Assembly (NCBI GenBank): GCA_943368475.1
Contig: CALRLF020000096.1
Location: 1-14,226 of the forward strand
Length of the DNA stretch: 14,226 nucleotides
Direction of reading: 5' to 3'
Origin: UBA1930 sp943368475
Lineage (GTDB): Bacteria; Bacteroidota; Bacteroidia; Chitinophagales; Chitinophagaceae
The notes under the pieces are model-generated. The model saw only the letters and a program-made list of their open reading frames with translations, made no database searches and was not told the DNA's origin. Of this stretch, positions 7,142 to 14,126 are shown in pieces. A program made the translations under genes and the position numbers. Within the stretch, counting starts at the first letter, position 1. Every line of letters begins with the position of its first letter.

Positions 7142-8161
7142 ATGACTATTCAGCAAAATGTTTCTTTAAAACCATACAATAGCTTTGGTATAAATGTTTA
7201 TGCAAAAGCTTTTGCACCTTTCAATTCAATTGAAACATTAGAAGAACTATTAGCCTACAACAACAATCAACCACAGTTAATTTTAGGAGGCGGCAGCAAC
7301 ATTTTATTTACCAAAAATTTTGACGGATTAATTTTAAAAAATGAACTACAAGGCATTGAATTGATAAATGAAGATGAACATCATTATTATGTAAAAGCTG
7401 CTGCTGGAGAAGTGTGGCATTCGTTTGTTGAATACTGTATTAACCAGCATTTTGCAGGTGTCGAAAACTTAAGTTTAATTCCAGGCAATGTTGGTGCAAG
7501 TCCCATGCAAAATATTGGTGCTTATGGTGTAGAAATAAAAGATGTTTTTCATGAACTTGAAGCATATCACATTCATGATAAAACAATAGTGCAATTTTCT
7601 TTAGCCGATTGTGCATTTGGCTACAGAGAAAGTGTATTTAAAAGAAAACTGAAAAATCAATTTGTAATAACCAGTGTTACTTTCAAATTAAACAAACATG
7701 CAAAATTCAATACATCGTATGGTGCTATTGAGCAAGAGCTAAAAACAATGGGCATTTCACATTTATCTATCAAAGCAATAGCACAAGCTGTTATTAATAT
7801 TCGAAGCAGCAAATTGCCCAATCCAAAAGAAATAGGCAATGCAGGTAGTTTTTTTAAAAACCCAACAATTGCAAATTCACAATTAGCTGAAATTAAAAAA
7901 CAATTTCCTTCCATTCCAAATTACCCATCGAATAATCATTTACAAGAAGAAAGTAAAATTGCAGCAGGTTGGTTAATTGAACAATGTGGCTGGAAAGGTT
8001 TTAGAAAAAATGATGCAGGATGCCATGCAAAACAGGCATTGGTTTTGGTAAACTATGGCACTGCAACAGGCAATGAAATTTTTGATTTGAGTGAAGAAAT
8101 TATTGTATCAGTAAGAAACAAATTTGGTATTACATTAGAGAGAGAAGTAAATATCATATAA
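7142..8161 (+). CDS. murB: UDP-N-acetylenolpyruvoylglucosamine reductase
   Basis: A 339-residue cytosolic FAD enzyme that uses NADPH to reduce UDP-GlcNAc-enolpyruvate to UDP-N-acetylmuramic acid, the second committed step of peptidoglycan synthesis. The FAD-binding region shows LILGGGSNILF (46-56) and IPGNVGASPMQNIGAYG (113-129). YRESVFKR (R162) and NAGSFFKNP (S236) carry the substrate-binding Arg and the Ser thought to protonate the intermediate; the Glu-containing LEREV near the C terminus matches the family's third active-site element. Length and the YRES-containing insert match the type I (E. coli-like) form. The start codon follows TTATTTTGCAGC almost directly; this resembles a -7 box and would imply a nearly leaderless mRNA. 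The stop overlaps an ATG (TAATG at 8159-8163), and the next gene probably shares its transcript. Confidence 0.97.
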   Translation: MTIQQNVSLKPYNSFGINVYAKAFAPFNSIETLEELLAYNNNQPQLILGGGSNILFTKNFDGLILKNELQGIELINEDEHHYYVKAAAGEVWHSFVEYCINQHFAGVENLSLIPGNVGASPMQNIGAYGVEIKDVFHELEAYHIHDKTIVQFSLADCAFGYRESVFKRKLKNQFVITSVTFKLNKHAKFNTSYGAIEQELKTMGISHLSIKAIAQAVINIRSSKLPNPKEIGNAGSFFKNPTIANSQLAEIKKQFPSIPNYPSNNHLQEESKIAAGWLIEQCGWKGFRKNDAGCHAKQALVLVNYGTATGNEIFDLSEEIIVSVRNKFGITLEREVNII

Positions 8162-8214
8162 TGATTATGCAGCTAAACAATATCTTTTCGAGTCTAAGTA
8201 ATAAATCTAAAATC

Positions 8215-8679
8215 ATGAAAAAAATATTGCTGTTTCTAACAATTTTATTTGTAACAAATAATATTCAATCGCAAACTGCTGCAAAATCAATTTATGCTGA
8301 GTTGGGTGGCCCCAGTATAGCAGGAATAAATTTTGATATGCGATTGAATAAAAAGGAAGCTGGATTAGGTGCCAGAGTAGGAATGGGCGGCATTATAATT
8401 GATGGCGAAGGAGCACTTTTTTTTCCTGTTGGCTTAAATTATTTATTTGGCAAAGATCAAAAAAATTACTTCGAATTAGGTGCAGGTGCAACATTGGTAA
8501 GTGTTACTGGCGATGTAATTGACGGAGATTTAACTACCACATTTGGGCATATAAGTTTTGGCTATCGTTACCAACCTAAACAAGGTGGTTTTTTGTTTAG
8601 AGCAGCTGTTACTCCAATTTTTGGTAAAGGGTTTTTTATCCCTTATTATGCTGGAATTTCTTTTGGGTATAAATTTTAA
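8215..8679 (+). CDS. Small outer-membrane beta-barrel protein, unknown function
   Basis: A 154-residue exported protein. From the ATG at 8215 it begins MKKILLFLTILFVTNNIQSQ, a clean signal peptide. The mature part consists of short amphipathic strands with Gly and aromatic residues (GLGARVGMGG, FPVGLNYLFG, YFELGAGATL, GHISFGYRYQP) and ends AGISFGYKF, an outer-membrane-type C terminus with final Phe. It is too short for a porin; it resembles eight-stranded small barrels. The reading frame stays open back to an ATG at 8161 that overlaps the murB stop, which would add 18 residues ahead of the signal peptide. I prefer 8215 because the signal peptide then starts at Met-Lys-Lys, but coupling through the upstream ATG is possible. 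The gap to murB is 53 bp. The gene ends at a bidirectional terminator. Confidence 0.75.
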   Translation: MKKILLFLTILFVTNNIQSQTAAKSIYAELGGPSIAGINFDMRLNKKEAGLGARVGMGGIIIDGEGALFFPVGLNYLFGKDQKNYFELGAGATLVSVTGDVIDGDLTTTFGHISFGYRYQPKQGGFLFRAAVTPIFGKGFFIPYYAGISFGYKF

Positions 8680-8698
8680 TACCGCATTTATTTTATAC

Positions 8699-8729
8699 AA
8701 AAATTGCCCAATCTATTCGGGCAATTTTC
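8699..8729. terminator. Bidirectional terminator between convergent genes
   Basis: Perfect 10-bp stem AAAATTGCCC (8700-8709) / GGGCAATTTT (8719-8728) with a 9-base loop. The run of A on one side and T on the other suit termination on both strands. It ends the murB/small-barrel transcript and abuts the TAG stop of the minus-strand UbiD-family gene. Confidence 0.85.
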
Positions 8730-10570
8730 TATTTTAATACACCATATAAACTTCCACCCTTATCAAACAAACGGTCTATCTGTTTTTCAATGGCAGGTAC
8801 TTTTTCTACTGGTGGTGCATGATGTGGTTTTACTCTTGCATCAACTACCATTGGACCATTACAACCCCAATGCTTATGGATAGTAAATTCATCAATTCCA
8901 TATATATCGTGGCTAGGATTGCTCCTTGTATAAGTAACCCATAAATAATTGTTTAAAGTAGCAGCAACAAAACTGCTATCATCGCAAATAATAATTTGTG
9001 CAACGCCACTCAATTGTCTATTGTTAATTGTCAATTGAGTATTCAGCATTTGCATTTCCGTTTTTGCAATTGCATTACTCTCAAATTTTTTAGTTTGTAA
9101 AGCAATTACGCCTGGCATTACCAATTGTACATTTTCAAAGCCTTGCAGTTCTTTTAATACAGTTGGTACTTCTTTACAAAGCTCTCTCCTCTTTTCACCA
9201 TAAGCAGCAAATACAACTTTACTTCCACTGTTTAAACCTGTACCACTATAGTCTAATGTATCAATGGTAGTGTTGGTATAAAAATGGATATCTCTGGTTA
9301 AATCAATTCTTTCAAAAATATATTGTAAATATTCGCTGATATGATGGGTAGTTAATTGATTGGTATCATCTGCTGTAATAAATAAAAATTTCGCTAAGCT
9401 TAATTGTCCTGTGCCTAAAATATGATTAGCAATGGTTAATATTTCTGCAGGTTGTTTAGTGGGTGTGTAAGGTGTGTAACGCTCACTACCAATGGCCAAT
9501 AATAAAGGATGTACTCCAGATGCATCTACAGCATGTACTTCTTTTACACCAGGAATTTCTTGTGGAATAGCATTACCTGTAAGTTCATGTATCAACTGAC
9601 CAAAACTGGTGTCTTCTTGTGGTGGGCGACCAACTACAGTAAACGGCCAAATAGCATTTTTCTTGGCATATACTTTATGCACTTTCATTAACGGAAAATC
9701 ATGTGTTAATGAATAATAACCCAAGTGATCACCAAACGGACCTTCTGGTTTATTTTCATTGGGATACACTTCTCCTGTAATTACAAAATCGGCATCTGTA
9801 CTAATGGCAAAACCATCTTGATAAGTATATCTAAATCTTCGTCCACCCAACACACCAGCAAAAGTCATTTCGCTAATCCCTTCTGGTAAAGGCATTACAG
9901 CACTTAATGTGTGACTTGGTGGTCCACCAACAAAGCAACTTACTTTTAATGGCAATCCTTTTTTATTGGCTTTGGTTTGATGCACTCCAATACCACGATG
10001 CAATTGATAATGCAAACCAATTTCTTTGTCTTTTATATAATCGTTACCATTCAACTGAATACGATACATACCCAAATTGGCTTTCATAATTCCAGGTGTA
10101 TCTATGTCTTCTGTATATACTTGAGGTAAGGTAACAAAAGCCCCTCCATCCATTGGCCAATGTTGTATTAAAGGCAAATCACTAATTTTTATTTCTTCAT
10201 ACAATACTGGCTTGTTGAAAGGATTTTTTAATGGCAATGCCTTCAATGCAGCTAAGCCTGTAGCAAAATTATCAATGGGGTGTTTAATGGCTTTTACAGG
10301 ATCATTCTTTAAATCGATTAATTGTTGTACCACTTTAAATGTTTTACGAAACATAAACTTGCTACGTTCTAGATTGCCAAAAATATTGCTGGCAGCTCTG
10401 TACTTAGTACCTTTTACATTTTCAAATAAAATGGCAGGTCCATTGGCTTCATACATGCGTAAATGAATAGCAGCCATTTCTAAATAAGGATCTACTTCTT
10501 CTTTTATTCTAACTAAATGACCATGTTTTTCAAGATCAATTAAACAAGCTTCTAATGATGAATAATGCAT
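8729..10570 (-). CDS. UbiD-family prenylated-FMN decarboxylase
   Basis: A 613-residue member of the UbiD family, which reversibly decarboxylates unsaturated or aromatic acids using prenylated FMN made by UbiX. ANLGMYRIQ (N165, R170) and EGPFGDHLGYY (E276, D281) match the cofactor/metal-binding Asn and the Arg-Glu-Asp/Glu catalytic set, with the normal five-residue step from Glu to Asp. HRGIGVHQ, VGGPPSH and FTVVGRPPQED are further family signatures. The protein is longer than E. coli UbiD (about 497 residues), the excess lying mostly at the C terminus. In Bacteroidota such proteins are often labelled menaquinone-pathway decarboxylases; with no UbiX, mqn or men gene in view the substrate is open. 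Residues about 511-521 are encoded by a palindromic repeat-like segment. It has its own promoter candidate and ends at a shared terminator. Confidence 0.93.
   Translation of the reverse strand: MHYSSLEACLIDLEKHGHLVRIKEEVDPYLEMAAIHLRMYEANGPAILFENVKGTKYRAASNIFGNLERSKFMFRKTFKVVQQLIDLKNDPVKAIKHPIDNFATGLAALKALPLKNPFNKPVLYEEIKISDLPLIQHWPMDGGAFVTLPQVYTEDIDTPGIMKANLGMYRIQLNGNDYIKDKEIGLHYQLHRGIGVHQTKANKKGLPLKVSCFVGGPPSHTLSAVMPLPEGISEMTFAGVLGGRRFRYTYQDGFAISTDADFVITGEVYPNENKPEGPFGDHLGYYSLTHDFPLMKVHKVYAKKNAIWPFTVVGRPPQEDTSFGQLIHELTGNAIPQEIPGVKEVHAVDASGVHPLLLAIGSERYTPYTPTKQPAEILTIANHILGTGQLSLAKFLFITADDTNQLTTHHISEYLQYIFERIDLTRDIHFYTNTTIDTLDYSGTGLNSGSKVVFAAYGEKRRELCKEVPTVLKELQGFENVQLVMPGVIALQTKKFESNAIAKTEMQMLNTQLTINNRQLSGVAQIIICDDSSFVAATLNNYLWVTYTRSNPSHDIYGIDEFTIHKHWGCNGPMVVDARVKPHHAPPVEKVPAIEKQIDRLFDKGGSLYGVLK
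9008..9040 (-). repeat. Palindromic repeat-like segment inside the UbiD-family gene
   Basis: ACTCAATTG (9008-9016) and CAATTGAGT (9032-9040) are perfect 9-bp inverted arms around 15 bases that repeat the same ATTG/CAAT wording. Read on the minus strand it encodes roughly TQLTINNRQLS, a low-complexity Asn/Gln/Leu stretch between the core decarboxylase and the conserved C-terminal TRSNPSHDIYGID region. It is in frame and does not break the gene. The wording resembles AT-rich intergenic repeats, hence possible repeat insertion into a surface loop; this is inference. Confidence 0.35.
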
Positions 10571-10605
10571 ATTGGTATAACAGATATAGCTATGAAAAGT
10601 TGTGG

Positions 10606-10613
10606 CAAAGGTA
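10606..10613 (-). promoter_or_regulatory. Candidate -7 promoter element of the UbiD-family gene
   Basis: On the minus strand this reads TACCTTTG, an exact TAnnTTTG match, 35 bases ahead of the ATG at 10570. About 19 bp further upstream is TTTTAG, a poor -33 box. No Shine-Dalgarno sequence is visible before the ATG. Confidence 0.5.
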
Positions 10614-10709
10614 TTGTTTTAAGTAACGCTTCTAAAATGATGAAAAGCAGCTTTAGAGCTGTAAACTTTTGGTACATACCCAATCAACAGTTCCTTGCTC
10701 GTCTTTAAG

Positions 10710-10730
10710 TTTTTGTGCATTGCACAAAAA
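10710..10730. repeat. Hairpin TTTTTGTGC-ATT-GCACAAAAA
   Basis: Perfect 9-bp stem with a 3-base loop, flanked on both sides by AGTTTT-like sequence. It is AT-rich apart from the GTGC core and could act as a weak terminator for the ABC operon arriving from the right; that role is speculative. Confidence 0.45.
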
Positions 10731-10736
10731 GTTTTA

Positions 10737-10754
10737 CATCCTGAGCGAAGTCGA
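10737..10754 (+). repeat. Short dispersed repeat fragment (CTGAGCGAAGTCGA type)
   Basis: CATCCTGAGCGAAGTCGA is related to the fragment after ahcY at 6914-6937 (shared CTGAGC and GTCGA). From general familiarity, both versions are common in Bacteroidota intergenic DNA. It is immediately followed by another repeat element. Confidence 0.45.
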
Positions 10755-10790
10755 TATGAATTGGGTTTTTTAAAAGTGTAAAAGAAGTAA

Positions 10791-10847
10791 CCACCCCTAG
10801 CCCCTCCAAAGGAGGGGAATATGTAGAAGCCATTGGAGGGAGCTAAG
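10791..10847. repeat. CCCCTCC-type inverted-repeat element with two alternative pairings
   Basis: CCCCTCC-AAA-GGAGGGG (10801-10817) is a perfect 7-bp GC-rich hairpin. The left part, CCTAGCCCCTCCAAAGG (10796-10812), can instead pair with CCATTGGAGGGAGCTAAG (10830-10847) to form a longer, slightly imperfect stem. The two folds exclude each other. The wording CACCCCTAGCCCCTCC is, from general familiarity, a recurrent Bacteroidota intergenic element. It is strikingly GC-rich against its surroundings. Confidence 0.55.
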
Positions 10848-10891
10848 CCACTACTGTACTACAGCTCACAGCCCCAAATAATTTAAAAAAA

Positions 10892-11569
10892 TTAGCTGAT
10901 TATTCTACCATCTTCCATTTCAATAATACGATGTGTTCTTGACGCAAAGCTTTGATCGTGTGTTACAATTAACAGTGTTTGATTGTACGCTTCAGCCAGT
11001 TGCTTAAAAACTTCAAATACAATTTCACTGTTTTTTTTATCGAGATTACCTGTTGGTTCATCGCCCATTATTATATGAGGATCATTAATTAATGCACGGG
11101 CAATAGCAACACGTTGTTTTTCGCCACCAGAAATTTGTTGGGCATTTTTGAGTGCCAAATTATCAATACCTAGCACCTTCAATTTTTCCATTGCTCTATG
11201 CTCTACTTCTTTAGCTGAATATTTTTGAAGTTTTAAACCGGGCAGCATTACATTTTGCAACACATTAAACTCGTTTAATAAATAGTGAAACTGAAATACA
11301 AAACCAATTTTTTCATTTCTCACTTTTGCCAACTGTACTTCTTGTTTATTGTGCATGGGTTCACCATCTATAAACAACTCTCCTTCATAATCGGTATCCA
11401 TAGTAGATAAAATGTACAACAAGGTAGATTTACCACAACCCGATTTACCTGTAACTGAAACAAAATCGCCTTTATTAATGGAGAAATTAATCTCTGTTAA
11501 AACCCTTACAGTAATTGGATCGTGGAAATCTTTATTGATATTTCTGGCTTCTAATATTATATCACTCAT
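10892..11569 (-). CDS. ABC transporter ATP-binding protein, LolD/MacB type
   Basis: A 225-residue ATPase, the energy-providing subunit of the transporter encoded just upstream. It has Walker A GKSGCGKST (41-49), Q-loop Q93 in FVFQFHYLLNEF, signature ISGGEKQ (146-152), Walker B HIIMGDEP with D170 and catalytic E171, D-loop GNLD, and switch H204 in IVTHD. FQFHYLLNEF and GDEPTGNLD are characteristic of the LolD/MacB/FtsE group, whose members power mechanotransmission or lipoprotein release instead of pumping through the membrane. Length equals a typical LolD. The ATG lies one base after the permease stop (TAACATG), so translation is probably coupled. It is the last gene of the operon. Whether it serves lipoprotein release or efflux depends on the permease, so no symbol is given. 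Confidence 0.93.
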   Translation of the reverse strand: MSDIILEARNINKDFHDPITVRVLTEINFSINKGDFVSVTGKSGCGKSTLLYILSTMDTDYEGELFIDGEPMHNKQEVQLAKVRNEKIGFVFQFHYLLNEFNVLQNVMLPGLKLQKYSAKEVEHRAMEKLKVLGIDNLALKNAQQISGGEKQRVAIARALINDPHIIMGDEPTGNLDKKNSEIVFEVFKQLAEAYNQTLLIVTHDQSFASRTHRIIEMEDGRIIS

Positions 11570-11570
11570 G

Positions 11571-12830
11571 TTATTTACCTCTTATAATAATTACTGGATC
11601 TACTTTACTTGCTTTTCTTGACGGAAACCAACCTGCAAAATAAGTAGTGATTAAAGAGAATACTGCACCAATGAAATAAAACACAGGATTGTAATTAATG
11701 GGATAAGTTTTAATAGTAGGCAATGCTGCTGTATTAAATGGAATTTGATCGATGAATACTGATAAACCAAACCCAAAAACCAAACCAGCCAACCCACCAA
11801 AAAAACCAATACTAATGGCTATTACCAGAAAAATTCTTTTTACATCTTTACCTGCAAAACCTGTTGCTTTTAAAATGGCAATGGAATCCATTTTCTCGTA
11901 AATCATCATGTTTAAAATATTGTAAATACCAAAACCTGCTACTACCAGTAAGGTTATGCCAACAGCATAAGAAATAAGTGTTCTAACAAAGCTGCCTGTT
12001 TCAAATTGTGAGTTGGCTGTTTGAATATCTTCGGCATCAGCTTCAAACAATTGTGCAAACTCTTTAGCCGTAGCAGGGGCTTGTTGTATGTCTCTTAACT
12101 TAATTTGAATATCTGTAATATAACTAGCAGTTTTACCCATTAATTTTTGAACAGTTGCAATAGATGCATAACTCTGTGTTTTATCAAAATCTTGCAACCC
12201 CGATTGAAAGTAACCCACTACTTTCAAAGGAAACCTTTCGCCTTTGGTTGTAGTTAATTGTACAACATCGCCAATGTTTGCCAGCATTTTCTCGGCAAGT
12301 CCTTTACCCAAAATAATACTGTTGGCCACCTTGCTAATATCTGCTGCATTGCCAGTTGGAACATAGTCATTAAAGTGAAACAATTTACTTTCTGCATCTA
12401 CTTCAACACCATTTACTACACCTGTTATATCAATGCTTCCATTGTTAAAAAATATTTGTGAAATAATTTTTGGAGAGATGCCTAAAACACGTTCATCTTG
12501 CTTTAATGTTTGCATAATAGATGCACTGTTGTAAATTTCCTGACGCACATTACCCGACTTTACAGACTGTATAAAATTGTAAGAATTTTTATATGCTTTT
12601 GCAATATTCACTGGCTGGTTTTTGTTGGGCTTTACTTCGTTGTACAAACGAATATGTGGTGTTCTATTTAAAATTAAACCATCCAATAAATCGTTTAAAC
12701 CCGTCATAAAACTAAGCAAGGTTATAAACATGGCAATACTAAAAGTAACACCAATGGCAGCCACCAAAGTTTGCTTCCACCTTGCCATTAATAAAGACTT
12801 TGCAATACTTATGATTAATTGAATGTTCAT
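11571..12830 (-). CDS. ABC transporter permease, FtsX/LolC-E/MacB-like
   Basis: A 419-residue inner-membrane permease with the four-helix layout of the MacB/LolCDE superfamily. One transmembrane segment near the N terminus (about 21-43) is followed by a large periplasmic domain (about 45-280, MacB_PCD-like), then three helices (about 285-310, 333-360, 383-402). The loop YEKMDSIAILKATGF (311-325), ahead of helix three, is the typical coupling-helix region touching the ATPase, and the end FPSRKASKVDPVIIIRGK is the family's C-terminal signature. Length is close to LolC/LolE. It overlaps the preceding adaptor gene by 4 bases (ATGA) and is one base from the ATPase gene. No separate second permease is present, so the complex would use a homodimer. 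Presence of an adaptor protein argues for a split MacAB-like exporter over a true Lol system. Confidence 0.9.
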   Translation of the reverse strand: MNIQLIISIAKSLLMARWKQTLVAAIGVTFSIAMFITLLSFMTGLNDLLDGLILNRTPHIRLYNEVKPNKNQPVNIAKAYKNSYNFIQSVKSGNVRQEIYNSASIMQTLKQDERVLGISPKIISQIFFNNGSIDITGVVNGVEVDAESKLFHFNDYVPTGNAADISKVANSIILGKGLAEKMLANIGDVVQLTTTKGERFPLKVVGYFQSGLQDFDKTQSYASIATVQKLMGKTASYITDIQIKLRDIQQAPATAKEFAQLFEADAEDIQTANSQFETGSFVRTLISYAVGITLLVVAGFGIYNILNMMIYEKMDSIAILKATGFAGKDVKRIFLVIAISIGFFGGLAGLVFGFGLSVFIDQIPFNTAALPTIKTYPINYNPVFYFIGAVFSLITTYFAGWFPSRKASKVDPVIIIRGK

Positions 12831-13912
12831 GGTGCAGGCTTAAGTAGTACATCTTTTATAGTTAAGCCATTGCGTATTTCTACCTTTTGATAATCTTTTA
12901 ATCCTGTGGTTACTTTTCTTTTCTCATTGTTTTCAAGTAACACATAATCATTAGGCAATAAATAATTTCTTGGAATGGTCATTACTTTTTCTTTCTGCTG
13001 AATCACAATATTGGCTTCACAGGTTAAATTGGGGTACAATGTTGGTGGCATTTGAATAAAGGTTGCTTCTACCGTAAACGACTTTGTTCGTTCGTTCATT
13101 ATAGGATTAACTTTTGTTACAGTTGCTTCGAAAGTTTGCCCTTTGTAACTATCCATACTCAGTATAACTTTTTGTCCTGCTTTTATCTTAGTAATATCAT
13201 ACTCATCTATTTGTAGTTCCAACATAAATGCAGTTGCATCGCCAATTAAAGCAACAGCTGTTTGTGTATTTACCATTTCTCCTTTTTCTTTCAACACAGT
13301 ATATACTTTACCAGCTACTTCACTTTTAATGGTAAAATCATTGGCTAAGCTTGTTGCTAGTTGTACATTTTTTTGGGCTTGCTTTTCTTGAAAGTCGATT
13401 TGCTTTTTCAATTCGCTATAACGCAGCTTAGCTGCTTCATAAGTTTTTAAAGCGTTTTTGTAGGCTAGTTCACGTTGCTCTAACTCGTTTCTAGAACCAA
13501 TTTGTTGAGCCCATAAATTTTGCTGACGTTCTAGTAATAGTTGATCGTTATCCAACTTATTTTTCGACTGTTCAATGCTTATTTTTAATTCACTCAACTT
13601 TTCAGAATTGGCACTAGCTGCTGCATAGTTTGCAGCAAGCTGAGCATTATCTACATTAAGTTTTGCCGAAGTGTTGGTTAAACGAATAAGGGCATCTCCT
13701 TTGTTTACCAACGTGCCTTCTGTAACCAATACTTCTGTTATTAGCCCATTTACAGATGAGTAAACTTGGTATTGATTTTTACTTTTCACAATACCCGATG
13801 CATAAACTGATTCGGTAATTTTTTCTTCGAGTGGATTTATTTTTTCTTGTTTGCTTTTACAGGAAACAAGCAATACAAAAGCAAAACAATAATGCAACAT
13901 AAGCTTTATCAT
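12827..13912 (-). CDS. Membrane-fusion (HlyD/MacA-like) lipoprotein adaptor
   Basis: A 361-residue periplasmic adaptor linking the ABC permease to an outer-membrane or periplasmic partner. From the ATG at 13912 it begins with a lipoprotein signal peptide ending in lipobox LVSC (C18), so it is probably a membrane-anchored lipoprotein. Then come lipoyl half-motif VYSSVNGLITEVLVTEGTLV (50-69), an alpha-helical coiled-coil hairpin (about 84-190, turn near WAQQIGSRNELE), the second lipoyl half (about 193-225, SEVAGKVYTVLKEKGEMV), a beta-barrel (about 228-305) and a membrane-proximal domain ending RNGLTIKDVLLKPAP. A longer version would start at a TTG at 13972; I reject it because it puts 20 residues before the signal peptide and the TTG coincides with a candidate -33 box. 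First gene of a three-gene operon. Confidence 0.9.
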   Translation of the reverse strand: MIKLMLHYCFAFVLLVSCKSKQEKINPLEEKITESVYASGIVKSKNQYQVYSSVNGLITEVLVTEGTLVNKGDALIRLTNTSAKLNVDNAQLAANYAAASANSEKLSELKISIEQSKNKLDNDQLLLERQQNLWAQQIGSRNELEQRELAYKNALKTYEAAKLRYSELKKQIDFQEKQAQKNVQLATSLANDFTIKSEVAGKVYTVLKEKGEMVNTQTAVALIGDATAFMLELQIDEYDITKIKAGQKVILSMDSYKGQTFEATVTKVNPIMNERTKSFTVEATFIQMPPTLYPNLTCEANIVIQQKEKVMTIPRNYLLPNDYVLLENNEKRKVTTGLKDYQKVEIRNGLTIKDVLLKPAP

Positions 13913-13941
13913 AACCAAAATTCTAAGTTGAATATCGAAGG

Positions 13942-13972
13942 TAAACTTATAAACAGCAGTTGTGTATGACAA
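13942..13972 (-). promoter_or_regulatory. Candidate promoter of the adaptor-permease-ATPase operon
   Basis: On the minus strand a TTG (13970-13972) is followed after 20 bp by TAAGTTTA (13942-13949), one base off the TAnnTTTG -7 consensus. Transcription would begin about 25-30 bases before the ATG at 13912, supporting that start. Confidence 0.4.
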
Positions 13973-14126
13973 TAATCACCCTAATTACACACAAAGGTTT
14001 CAGCCTGTGAATCATGTAACATTTAAGTTGTTATTTGCAGTAAATACAATAATCGTTGTAAACTAAAATATAAAATACATAGTGCCTATTTAAGGGTATA
14101 TTCACCAGTTACCAGATTTCGACCTT

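Larger units (their letters stand above)
10571..10891. other. 321-bp gene-free region with stacked hairpins and repeats
   Basis: Lies between the start of the UbiD-family gene and the end of the ABC operon, both on the minus strand. It holds, in order: the UbiD-gene promoter candidate; a CAGCT-TTAG-AGCTG hairpin (about 10648-10661); a TTTTTGTGC-ATT-GCACAAAAA hairpin (10710-10730); a CATCCTGAGCGAAGTCGA repeat fragment; the CCCCTCC inverted-repeat element; and CTGTA-C-TACAG (10854-10864). None has a clean T-tract for the minus strand, so the operon's terminator is not certain. No open reading frame with coding character was found. Confidence 0.6.

Noticed and set aside
9509..10466. Plus-strand frames opposite the UbiD-family gene
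   Set aside because: Short, without signal or domain features, and antisense to a conserved gene.
10571..10891. Possible small RNA gene or CRISPR-like array in the hairpin-rich gap
   Set aside because: The hairpins differ from each other, have no regular spacing and no promoter or terminator pair defines a transcript.
12258..12822. Plus-strand frames opposite the permease gene
   Set aside because: Antisense to a well-supported permease with no independent coding evidence.
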